From JAWPNA01 sp045402695 (GTDB lineage: Bacteria > Acidobacteriota > Polarisedimenticolia > JACPZX01 > DASXTC01), in assembly GCA_045402695.1 (NCBI GenBank), contig JAWPNA010000001.1, positions 1 through 32,870 on the forward strand: 32,870 nt of DNA. Reading direction: 5' to 3'. The translations under genes and the position numbers were made by a program. This document shows, in pieces, positions 7,316 to 14,510 of the stretch (positions are counted from its first letter, which is position 1; the number at the start of each line of letters is the position of its first letter). Under the pieces are notes generated by a model, which was not told the origin of the DNA, ran no database searches, and was given only the letters and a program-made list of their open reading frames with translations.

Positions 7316-7921
7316 ACGCTGGAGCCCGCGCGCCAGCGGCTCTTTCTGGACATCATCAACCGCGAGGCCGATCGCCTCTCGCGCCTGGTGACCAACTACC
7401 TGGACCTGCAGAAGATCGAAGCCGGGATGATGCGCCTCAGCACGGTGTCTCTGGCGGTGGCCGATCTCGTGACGGAGTCGATCGAATCGTTCGATGGTGC
7501 GGCGCGCGAGAAAGCGATCTCGCTGGCGCGGGAGATGGAGCCTTCGCTTCCCGCGGTACGCGGAGATCGAGACCGTTTGCTTCAGGTGCTGGCCAACCTC
7601 CTGTCAAACGCCTTAAAGTTCACCCCGCCGGGAGGCGCCGTGACGGTCCGCTCCCGCGCCACGGTGCTGGCCGGCCGCGGGCCGGCCGTGGAGATCACCG
7701 TGCGCGACACGGGAGAGGGGATTCCCCCCGGCAACATCGATCAGCTCTTCCGCCGGTTCTCGCAGGTGGGCGAGGGGCGCTCGGAGCAGAAAAGGGGCAC
7801 GGGCCTCGGGCTCGTCTTCTCGCGAGAGATCGTCGAGCTGCACGGCGGCCGGATCGGCGTGGACAGCGCGCCGGGCGAGGGCACCACCTTCACGGTGGTG
7901 CTCCCGGTGGACGGTTCCTGA
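7316..7921 (+). pseudogene. Histidine kinase fragment: second DHp helix plus HATPase_c, H-box missing
   Basis: Read in the frame of the preceding FHA ORF directly after its TAG, this gives about 201 residues; the first usable initiation codon is GTG at 7388. It begins inside the second dimerisation helix (INREADRLSRLVTNYLDLQK) and continues with a complete ATPase domain: N-box LANLLSNALKFTPPGG, G1 box DTGEGIPPGNIDQLF, F-box RRFSQVG and G2 box GTGLGLVFSREIVELHGG. The first helix with the phosphoacceptor His (normally SHELRTPL) is absent, as is any sensor domain. A deletion joining the FHA domain to the middle of the DHp domain explains this. The protein could bind ATP if made, but could not autophosphorylate in the usual way. 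Confidence 0.7.
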
Positions 7922-7972
7922 CATTGGATCGGCCATGCGGTATCATCGGTATCCAACAGCGGGAGGTCGGAT

Positions 7973-8386
7973 GTGAAGACGGTCGAGCAGGTCATGACGC
8001 GGAACGTCGAGACGCTGCGAGCGGAGCAATCGTTGCGCGAGGCCATCGCGCTTCTTCAGAGGCACCACATCCGCCATGCCCCCGTCGTCACGGGAGATGC
8101 CGTGGTCGGCATCCTGACCGACCGCGACATCAAGCGCGCCACGCCCTCGCTTCTGACGGGTATCGACCAGGCGGAGTACGACAAGTTGCTCAGTGGGACC
8201 CAGGTGGCGCAGGTGATGACCCGGAACCCCTTCACCGTGACTCCGTCCATGCCGTTGAAGGACGCGCTGAAAATCCTCATCGACAGGAAGTTCGGCGCCA
8301 TGCCCGTCGTCGAGTCCAACCGTCTCGTGGGCATCATCACCGACATCGACATGTTGCGCGCCTTCCACGAGATGCTCGACGAGTAA
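7973..8386 (+). CDS. Protein of two CBS domains
   Basis: 137 residues from the GTG at 7973 with GGGAGG at 7961-7966; the overlapping ATG at 7971 is in another frame. CBS 1 spans about residues 5-58 (VMTRNVETLRAEQSLREAIA then HIRHAPVV, VVGILTDRDIKRA). CBS 2 spans about 78-133 (VMTRNPFTVTPSMPLKDALK then FGAMPVVESNRLVGIITDID). Paired CBS domains form a Bateman module that binds adenine nucleotides or related ligands and regulates a partner. No enzymatic domain is attached, so the partner is unknown. It stands 22 bases ahead of the rRNA methyltransferase and probably shares its transcript. Confidence 0.9.
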   Translation: MKTVEQVMTRNVETLRAEQSLREAIALLQRHHIRHAPVVTGDAVVGILTDRDIKRATPSLLTGIDQAEYDKLLSGTQVAQVMTRNPFTVTPSMPLKDALKILIDRKFGAMPVVESNRLVGIITDIDMLRAFHEMLDE

Positions 8387-8408
8387 TCCCCATCCACGGG
8401 AGCCCTCC

Positions 8409-9818
8409 ATGGCCGTACCCCTCAAGAGGGGCAAGATCGGACAGGTACGCATCGACGACCTTGCATTCGGGGGCAAGGGAGTCGGCCGCGTGGAGGGGTT
8501 CGTCGTCCTTGTGGATGGCGGGGTGCCCGGCGACCTCGTGAACGTGCGCCTCGACAAGGTGCGCGGCAACTACGCCGAGGGGCGCGCCGTCGAGCTGCTG
8601 GACCCGTCGCCGATCCGGATCCAGGCCCGATGCGAGCATTTCGGGACCTGCGGCGGGTGCCGTTGGCAGAGCCTGCCGTACGAGACGCAGCTCGACTACA
8701 AGCGCCGCCAGGTGGTGGAGGCGTTGAAGCGGATCGGCGGCATCGCGGAGCCTCCCGTCGAGGAGGCGCTCGCATCGCCCGACGAGTACTTCTACCGCAA
8801 CAAGATGGAGTTCTCCTTCGGCCGAGACTCATCCGGCGGCCTCACGCTGGGACTGCACCCGGCCGCCAGCTACATGGAGGTATTCGATCTGAAGCGGTGC
8901 CACCTGCAGTCCGATCAGTCCAACGCGATCGTCGCCGCGGTGCGCGAGGGGTGCCGGGCCGTGGACCTGCCCGCGTACGACGTGAAGGCGCACACGGGGT
9001 TCCTGCGCTACCTCACCATCCGCGAGGGGAAGTTCAGCGGCGAGGTGATGGTGAACATCGTGACCGGGCAGGGGGGAGCGGACGAGGCCGCCTGGTCGCG
9101 CGCGCTGAAGTCGCTGGCTCAGCGAGTCTGCCGGGAGCACCCGCGGATCAAGTCGTTTCTCAGATCGATCAACGTGACGCGGGCCACAGTCGCGTTCGGG
9201 CAGAGCGAGGAGGTGCTGTGCGGGCAGACTTCGATCCGCGAGACGCTGATGGAGCGCACGTTCGAGATCACCGCCAACTCGTTCTTCCAGACCAACTCGC
9301 GGCAGGCCGTGCGGCTCTACGGGTCGGTGATGGAGATGGCGGCCCTGACCCGTGAGGACCGCGTGCTGGATCTCTACTCCGGCACCGGCGCGATCTCGAT
9401 ACTGGCGGCCGCGCATGCCGCGGAAGTGCGCGGGATCGAGTCGCTGGCCGAGTCGGTGCGCAACGCCGAGCGGAACGCTTCGCTCAACGGCGTGCGCAAC
9501 GTCTTCTTCATCTGCGCGGAAGCGAGGAAGGCGCTGGCCGCGCTGGCGGGCGACCGCCGCCCTCCCACGGTGATCATCGTCAACCCTCCACGGGCGGGCC
9601 TCAACTCCGCCGTCATCAGGAGCATGGTCCGGCTGAGGCCCCGGCGGATGGTCTATGTCTCCTGCAACCCCACCACGCTGGCGCGCGACCTCAAGGAGAT
9701 CTGCGAGCGGGACTACCGCCTGATCCAGGCGCGGCCCGTGGACATGTTCCCGCACACGTACCACATCGAGTGCGTGGCGAGGATCGACAGAGTCGTGGCC
9801 CCGGCGGCCGCTCCATAG
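8409..9818 (+). CDS. rlmD: 23S rRNA (uracil-5-)-methyltransferase, RlmD/RumA family
   Basis: 469 residues, starting at the ATG at 8409. An N-terminal TRAM-like domain (about 8-65, with DLAFGGKGVGRVEG) is followed by Fe-S ligands Cys75, Cys81 and Cys84 (CEHFGTCGGC). A fourth Cys lies in FDLKRCHLQSD, as in RumA. The methyltransferase part has the SAM motif VLDLYSGTGAISI, the substrate loop IIVNPPRAGLN, and the catalytic Cys419 in VYVSCNPTTLARDL. It also has QTNSRQA, a conserved family motif. The enzyme transfers a methyl group from S-adenosylmethionine to a uracil C5 in rRNA or tRNA; RlmD-type (23S U1939) is most likely, though RlmCD or TrmA-like targets cannot be excluded. It sits closely downstream of the CBS gene. 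Confidence 0.9.
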   Translation: MAVPLKRGKIGQVRIDDLAFGGKGVGRVEGFVVLVDGGVPGDLVNVRLDKVRGNYAEGRAVELLDPSPIRIQARCEHFGTCGGCRWQSLPYETQLDYKRRQVVEALKRIGGIAEPPVEEALASPDEYFYRNKMEFSFGRDSSGGLTLGLHPAASYMEVFDLKRCHLQSDQSNAIVAAVREGCRAVDLPAYDVKAHTGFLRYLTIREGKFSGEVMVNIVTGQGGADEAAWSRALKSLAQRVCREHPRIKSFLRSINVTRATVAFGQSEEVLCGQTSIRETLMERTFEITANSFFQTNSRQAVRLYGSVMEMAALTREDRVLDLYSGTGAISILAAAHAAEVRGIESLAESVRNAERNASLNGVRNVFFICAEARKALAALAGDRRPPTVIIVNPPRAGLNSAVIRSMVRLRPRRMVYVSCNPTTLARDLKEICERDYRLIQARPVDMFPHTYHIECVARIDRVVAPAAAP

Positions 9819-9968
9819 GGCCTTTCCGGCGATTCTCCGCAGAACACCAGGTACAATCCATCCACCCTTCGAGACGGAGGCGTCGGGATAGTCTGGGTTG
9901 TCCGCGGTGCACACGTTTGCACCCTCATGCAGTCGTCCTCGGGATCAGGCTCGGGCGAAGCCACGGTC

Positions 9969-9982
9969 ACCACCGCGGTGGT
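9969..9982. repeat. Perfect 14-bp palindrome in an intergenic region
   Basis: ACCACCGCGGTGGT is self-complementary along its full length. It lies in the 251-base gap (9819-10069) between the methyltransferase and the zinc-ribbon gene, about 90 bases upstream of the latter. It could be a repressor site or the core of a hairpin; no T-run follows. A second, imperfect hairpin (TCCCTGTCTC with GAGACGGGA, about 10025-10043) lies between it and the zinc-ribbon start. Confidence 0.4.
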
Positions 9983-10069
9983 CGTCCTCACCCGCTTTGA
10001 CTGGGTTGCCTGCCTGTGGTTAGATCCCTGTCTCTTCGAGACGGGAGATCGCGCGGACAGCCGGCCCTC

Positions 10070-10258
10070 ATGCCCAACAGCAGCAGCACATTCAAGACGG
10101 GTGAGCGAATCCTCCAGTCGGGGCAGTACGAGTGCCTCAACTGCAGGCTGCAGAACACCTCCACCATCCTGACAATGGTGGAGGGCAAGCTGTTCCCATA
10201 CTGCACCGTCTGCAACGTGAAGGACAACACCTACAAGCTCCTTCCCAAGAAGAGGTGA
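10070..10258 (+). CDS. Small zinc-ribbon protein (YjzC-like)
   Basis: 62 residues from the ATG at 10070. The protein opens with FKTGERILQSGQYEC, resembling the start of YjzC-type small proteins, and contains two Cys-x2-Cys knuckles (ECLNCRL near 24-29 and PYCTVCNV near 47-53) about 20 residues apart, a typical zinc-ribbon layout. The C-terminus is basic (YKLLPKKR). It ends 12 bases before the large sulfatase/TPR gene, so the two are probably one operon. No function can be assigned; RNA, DNA or protein binding are all possible for such a fold. Confidence 0.7.
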   Translation: MPNSSSTFKTGERILQSGQYECLNCRLQNTSTILTMVEGKLFPYCTVCNVKDNTYKLLPKKR

Positions 10259-10270
10259 GAGGCGGCCGGC

Positions 10271-12622
10271 ATGACGAGACGCCGCCTCCTGACCGCATCC
10301 GCCGCGCTGGTCCTCCTCGCAATCCCCCTGTACTTGTTGTTCGGACGAGGGCCGGGACGCTTCCGGGGCGCCACGGGGGACGCGAATGTCCTGCTCATCA
10401 CCATTGACACGCTGAGGGCGGACCACCTCGGTGCCTACGGCTACCGTCCCATCAAGACACCCACCATCGATGCGCTGGCCGGCGAGGGAGTGCTCTTCGA
10501 GAACGCCATTACGCCGGCCGTCATGACCCTGCCCTCGCACGCGACGATCCTGACGGGTCTCTACCCGCCGACGCACGGCATCCGCGACAACGGCGACTAC
10601 CGCCTCAACTCCGAGGTCCTGACCCTTGCCGAAGTACTCAGGTCCCGCGGGCTGCTCACCGGCGCCGTGGTGGGCTCCTTCGTGCTCGACTCGATGTTCA
10701 ATCTGGGCCAGGGGTTCGAGACGTACGACGACGCGCTCCCCGGAAGCCAGCTCAACGAGGCGTTCTTCGCGGAGAGGCCCGCCCGTGCCGTCACCGACGC
10801 GGCGCTGCGGTTCCTGGACGGCGCCCAAGACGCGCGCTTCTTCCTGTGGGTGCACTACTACGACCCGCACCATCCCTACACGGCGCCGTCGCCGTTTAAA
10901 GAGCAGTACCCGCGCCGCGGCTACGACGCGGAAATCGCGTACGTGGATGCCGAGATCGGCCGGCTTCTGGCGGCGCTCACGGACCGCGGGCTGAAGTCCA
11001 AGACGTTGATCGTACTGACGGCCGATCATGGCGAAGGGCTCAACGACCACGGGGAGCAGTCGCATGGAATCTTCCTCTACGAGGAAGAGATCCGCGTGCC
11101 CCTCGTTATCTCGCTGCCGCCGCACCTCCCGGCAGGGCTGCGCGTGAGGCAGACGGTCCGGACCGTGGACATCATGCCGACGATCCTGGATCTGATCCGC
11201 ATCGATCCTCTGGGAGCGGCCCACGCGGTGCAGGGCAGGTCGCTCTGGCCCCTGGTGGCCGACCCGGATCCGGAGCAGCCGGGCGAGCCGGCCTACTCCG
11301 AGGCGATGGCGCCTCTGCTCCAGTATGGCTGGAGCCCGACCTTCTCCATCCGCGACGAACGGTGGAAGTACGTTGAGGCGCCGAGGCCCGAGTTGTACGA
11401 CCTGGCCGCCGACGCCAAGGAGAAGAACAACCTGGCCCTGCTGCGCCCCGAGCTGGCGGCGCAGTACAAGCAGCGGCTCGAGAAGCTGAGGCAGGAGGTG
11501 ACGCGCCCCGGGACCGAGGCCGAGGCCACCACGCTCGATCCGGCGGCGCAGGCGCGTCTGAGGTCTCTGGGCTACACCGCGGGGGGCGGCGCGAAGGGGA
11601 GCGCCGGCCCGGGGGGGCAGCCAGACCCGAAGGACATGGTGCCGATGCTGGCCCGGATCAACAGCGTCTACATTTCGTTCGGGTCGGGCCAGCACGAGGA
11701 GGCGGTGCGCGAGGCCCGGGGGATCCTCGCGGAGGATCCGAGCAACTCATCCGTGAGGTACTACCTGGCCGGAGCGCTGACCAAGCTCGCGCGCTACCCG
11801 GAGGCCCTCGATGAGTACCGCAAGCTGCTGGATCGCTCGCCCAGCGACACAGCGGTGATGTCCAACATGGGCTGGTGCCTCCTCAACATGGAGCGCTTCG
11901 ATGAGGCGGCGTCGCAGTTCAGGCGCGTGCTCGAGATCTACCCCGAGCACATCCACGCGCTGGCGAGCCTGGGCAACATCGCGTTCATCAAAGGACAGTT
12001 TGGAGAGGCCACGAGCCTCTACAAGCACGTCCTGAGACTGGAGCCCAACTACATGCTCGCCATCAAGGCACTGGCGGGCATCGCCGAGGGGGCCGGCAAT
12101 CTCGATGAGGCGGTGGTCCTGTACGCTCACGGGACCGAGGTGGACCCGGGCAACGCCGATCTCTGGATGGATCTGGGCTGGGTCAGGTTCGGGCAAGGCA
12201 AGCACGAAGAGGCGCTTTCTGCGCTGGAGCACGCGCGTCGCATCGCGCCGCAGGCCGCGCAGATCTCTCTCGCGCTCGGCGACGTCCAGACGGCCGCGGG
12301 GCGGTTTGACGAGGCCCAGGCATCCTACATGCGGGGGCTTCAAGCCGATCCGCGCGCGGCGCCGGGGTATTACGGGCTGGGCCTCATCGAGCTGAACCGC
12401 GGCGATCCGGTGAAGGCCATCGAATTGTTGAAGAGGGCGCTGACGCTCGCCCCCGACAAGCTCGCATGGCACGAGGACCTCGCCCACGCTCTGGCGCGCT
12501 CCGGGCAGTACGTCGCCGCTGCTGCGGAGCTGCGGCAGTACCTGGCCTCCGGCCAGGTTCCCGCCGAGAAGCGCGACGTCCTCCAGCAGCAGATCGAGGA
12601 GTACCGCAAGAAAGGCGAGTGA
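10271..12622 (+). CDS. Membrane-anchored sulfatase/alkaline-phosphatase-fold protein with TPR repeats
   Basis: 783 residues. An N-terminal signal anchor (about 5-24) is followed by a sulfatase-type domain (about 38-430): NVLLITIDTLRADHLGAYGY, TPTIDALAGEGVLFENA and LPSHATILTGLYPPTHGIRD, with later metal-ligand motifs LTADHGEGLNDHGEQSHGIF. The nucleophile position that is Cys or Ser (to be formylglycine) in true sulfatases is Thr86 in TLPSHATILTG, so formylglycine chemistry is not expected. Thr is the nucleophile in LtaS and phosphoethanolamine transferases, so a phospho- or alkyl-transfer role is possible. From about 455 to the end lie roughly nine TPR units (for example SSVRYYLAGALTKLARYPEA, EHIHALASLGNIAFIKGQ). 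The arrangement (anchor, sulfatase fold, TPR) recurs in soil bacteria; substrates are unknown. It is probably co-transcribed with the preceding zinc-ribbon gene. Confidence 0.85.
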   Translation: MTRRRLLTASAALVLLAIPLYLLFGRGPGRFRGATGDANVLLITIDTLRADHLGAYGYRPIKTPTIDALAGEGVLFENAITPAVMTLPSHATILTGLYPPTHGIRDNGDYRLNSEVLTLAEVLRSRGLLTGAVVGSFVLDSMFNLGQGFETYDDALPGSQLNEAFFAERPARAVTDAALRFLDGAQDARFFLWVHYYDPHHPYTAPSPFKEQYPRRGYDAEIAYVDAEIGRLLAALTDRGLKSKTLIVLTADHGEGLNDHGEQSHGIFLYEEEIRVPLVISLPPHLPAGLRVRQTVRTVDIMPTILDLIRIDPLGAAHAVQGRSLWPLVADPDPEQPGEPAYSEAMAPLLQYGWSPTFSIRDERWKYVEAPRPELYDLAADAKEKNNLALLRPELAAQYKQRLEKLRQEVTRPGTEAEATTLDPAAQARLRSLGYTAGGGAKGSAGPGGQPDPKDMVPMLARINSVYISFGSGQHEEAVREARGILAEDPSNSSVRYYLAGALTKLARYPEALDEYRKLLDRSPSDTAVMSNMGWCLLNMERFDEAASQFRRVLEIYPEHIHALASLGNIAFIKGQFGEATSLYKHVLRLEPNYMLAIKALAGIAEGAGNLDEAVVLYAHGTEVDPGNADLWMDLGWVRFGQGKHEEALSALEHARRIAPQAAQISLALGDVQTAAGRFDEAQASYMRGLQADPRAAPGYYGLGLIELNRGDPVKAIELLKRALTLAPDKLAWHEDLAHALARSGQYVAAAAELRQYLASGQVPAEKRDVLQQQIEEYRKKGE

Positions 12623-12743
12623 GAGAACGTCATGTCCCCTTAGTGATCAAGCATGTACAGGAAGTTGAAGTCCTGATGGAACATGGACCTGGGGCTGTGT
12701 CCACATTCAACGCGACGTGGGTCATGCGGGGCGTTGGCCGGAA

Positions 12744-12977
12744 CTAACGTGTCTGATCAGCAATGACGCGGGCAAGTTCTTTCTGAGTCGCTCCCATCGC
12801 GAGGAAGGAGCGGACGAGGAGATCGATGGAAACCGTGGGATCCCCGGCTTCCATCTTCGCCACACGTGATTGGCTCGATTTGACGAGCCGAGCAAGCTGG
12901 CCTTGGGTCAGCTTCCGGCGCGTTCGCCGCTGTCGAAGCGCTCGGCTCAGTGAAAGCTCGCATGGACGGGCGCGGTC
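12744..12977 (-). pseudogene. XRE/HigA-type helix-turn-helix fragment without a start codon
   Basis: On the minus strand, reading down from 12977, the frame gives 77 residues ending at TAG (12746-12744). It includes a standard XRE helix-turn-helix: RRKLTQGQLARLVKSSQSRV followed by AKMEAGDPTVSIDLLVRSFL. This resembles HigA-like antitoxin or phage-type regulators. Upstream in frame is the TGA that ends the phosphodiester glycosidase gene (12980-12978), and no ATG, GTG or TTG lies between that stop and the HTH. The N-terminus, where about 25 more residues would be expected, is missing. The likely reading is a remnant cut at the junction with the glycosidase gene. The flanking 12623-12743 has no recognisable gene. 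Confidence 0.6.
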
Positions 12978-13796
12978 TCACCTCCTCGGGAACAGCCCCA
13001 CGGCAGCGGGCAGCTTGGCGCGCACGCCCTCGAGGGAGCGATCCCCCCGGTTGTCCACGCTCCACCGGCCGAAGGAGAGGTAGTCCACCCGTCCCGCGCG
13101 CACGCACATCTGGGACTCGAAGCCGCCGTCCAGCGACATCGCCTGCGTCACTCCGAGTGGCGAGTTGGCGAGCCACTCGGCCAGCTCCCAGAGCGTGTAG
13201 GCTCCCTCCGTGCGGACGATCAGCAGACGTCCCGAGCGGTCGGTGGCCACCACGGTGCGGTTCGCGTGCCACTCGCTGCGGCGCACGCGCTTCTTCCCCT
13301 CGCGATCGAGCAGCATGAACGACTGGAGCGCGACGCGGTAAGGGGTGGTGGCGGCATTGAAAGGATCGTGCTCGAGATCCAGGATGACGGCGCGCGGCGC
13401 GCGGACTCCTGAAGGCTCGGCCGCCAGGATCCCCTTCCAGGACTTCACCATCCTCGTCCCCAGGTTGTGCCCCTGTTTGATGAACAGGCCCATCGGGGAG
13501 CGGTCGGGGTAGAACTGCCCGGCGTTGATGATCACCGATGCGCCAGTGTTCTTCTGCCACTCGTCGATGTCTTTGGGCTCCCTCTCGCCTTCGCCCTCGG
13601 ACTCGAGGAACAGGTCGAGCCGCCATGACCTGGGTCTGGCGCGCAGCACGACGATGTCTCTGGATCCCTTGCGGCACAGCGTCCCGCCATCCATCACGCG
13701 CATCTCGAGTCCGCGCGCGAGAGTCTTCCATGAGGAACCGGCGGGTGCCGCCGTCGTGGGGGCTGCGAGGGTCACGGCCAGGAGGAATGTGATCAT
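12978..13796 (-). CDS. Phosphodiester glycosidase (NAGPA/DUF2233) family secreted protein
   Basis: 272 residues on the minus strand from the ATG at 13796. The N-terminus is a signal peptide (MITFLLAVTLAAPTTAAPAG). The family core is recognisable: GASVIINAGQFYPDRSPMG (about 91-109), RTVVATDRSGRLLIVRTEGA (about 184-203) and QAMSLDGGFESQM (about 222-234), the last matching the D-G-G-[SG]-S/E motif near the NAGPA active site. Family members hydrolyse sugar phosphodiesters (mammalian uncovering enzyme; bacterial YigE/YbfG-like proteins) and are usually periplasmic or secreted. The substrate is unknown. It is convergent with the sulfatase gene and divergent from the kinase fragment at 13928. Confidence 0.82.
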   Translation of the reverse strand: MITFLLAVTLAAPTTAAPAGSSWKTLARGLEMRVMDGGTLCRKGSRDIVVLRARPRSWRLDLFLESEGEGEREPKDIDEWQKNTGASVIINAGQFYPDRSPMGLFIKQGHNLGTRMVKSWKGILAAEPSGVRAPRAVILDLEHDPFNAATTPYRVALQSFMLLDREGKKRVRRSEWHANRTVVATDRSGRLLIVRTEGAYTLWELAEWLANSPLGVTQAMSLDGGFESQMCVRAGRVDYLSFGRWSVDNRGDRSLEGVRAKLPAAVGLFPRR

Positions 13797-13889
13797 GATG
13801 GGTCGCCGGCTACCGGCTCGGCTGCCCTCTCAGCTTGTGTCAGCGCCTCATTCGTGTCAACCGGGGCCCGGGCGAACGGATCTTTGTCC

Positions 13890-13919
13890 TTGCGGCTCCG
13901 CAACTTACGGGCGTAGAAT
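13890..13919 (+). promoter_or_regulatory. Possible sigma-70 promoter with overlapping inverted repeat
   Basis: TTGCGG (13890-13895) and TAGAAT (13914-13919) are separated by 18 bases and precede the ATG at 13928. TTGCGG-CT-CCGCAA (13890-13903) is a perfect inverted repeat covering the -35 region, as an operator would. With only nine bases from the -10 hexamer to the ATG, the transcript would be nearly leaderless, so the promoter call is weak. Confidence 0.3.
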
Positions 13920-13927
13920 CGCAGGAC

Positions 13928-14247
13928 ATGTCGCCGATGGGAGGACAAGCTGCAAGCGCGGCGGCGGCCATGCTCCTCCTGGGGGTTCCGGCCGGCGGAA
14001 GTGTGGCGGCAACGGCCGCCTGGGTGATCTTCCGGCGCGCGAGGAGCCGGCTCGCCGCCAGGCTTTCATCGCTCTCTCACGACCTTCGCACGCCTCTGGC
14101 TTCCTTCACCGCCTACAGCGAGATCCTGCAGGACGACGATGGCCCCGGCGCCCGCGCCCGGTTTGCCGGCATCATCCATCAGGAGGCGGAGCGGATGCTC
14201 CGCATGATCCAGGAGCGTCTCGCCGGCCATCACCCGGAGCGGGGGGG
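13928..14247 (+). pseudogene. Histidine kinase fragment: membrane helix plus HisKA, ATPase domain missing
   Basis: From the ATG at 13928, a hydrophobic segment (AASAAAAMLLLGVPAGGSVA through TAAWVIF) leads into a complete DHp pair: H-box SLSHDLRTPLASFTAYSEIL, then ARARFAGIIHQEAERMLRMI. The normal ATPase domain should follow but is absent. Within about 20 residues the sequence becomes a Gly/Pro-rich linker, and a response-regulator receiver begins in another frame. The frame itself runs on to a stop at 14311. A seven-G run (14241-14247) lies where the reading frame changes. The likely reading is a hybrid kinase that lost its ATPase module by deletion plus a slip in the G-run. Confidence 0.65.
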
Positions 14248-14288
14248 AAAACCAGGAGCGCGGCCCCCAGGCGGGTGGCGCCCCGGCC

Positions 14289-14420
14289 CTCACGGTTCTG
14301 GTGGTGGATGACGATCGGTTCATCAGGGAGGCCACCCGCGCGATGCTGGCCCGCGAGGGATACGAGGCTCTCGGGGCCGAAGGAGGCGAAGAGGCGTTGC
14401 TGCGAGCCCGCCGCCACCGC
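14289..14420 (+). pseudogene. Truncated response-regulator receiver domain
   Basis: In the frame of position 14289 the translation reads LTVLVVDDDRFIREATRAML then AREGYEALGAEGGEEALLRA, the beta1-alpha1-beta2-alpha2 part of a receiver domain with the acidic DDD cluster. The phosphoacceptor Asp that should follow beta3 is missing: after RARRHRRRSW the sequence is unlike any receiver, and the frame stays open only to 14546, inside the convergent RND gene end. The only start codons (GTG 14301 and 14304) fall within beta1, so this is better read as the back half of the broken hybrid kinase. Bases 14421-14510 contain nothing I recognise. Confidence 0.6.
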
Positions 14421-14510
14421 CGTCGCTCGTGGTCGGCGATTAGTGGAATCGACCTCTTCCTCGCTGGGTTATCATCAATGCCGTGCCGTCGCAGAGCCCG
14501 GCTCCGCGGC

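Noticed and set aside
9713..11695. 660-residue minus-strand open frame opposite the sulfatase/TPR gene
   Set aside because: Antisense shadow of a well-supported gene, with no domain and a composition typical of GC-rich complement frames.
12466..12747. Plus-strand open frame extending past the end of the sulfatase/TPR gene
   Set aside because: Mostly overlaps the real gene in another frame; the unique tail (12623-12743) has no recognisable similarity.
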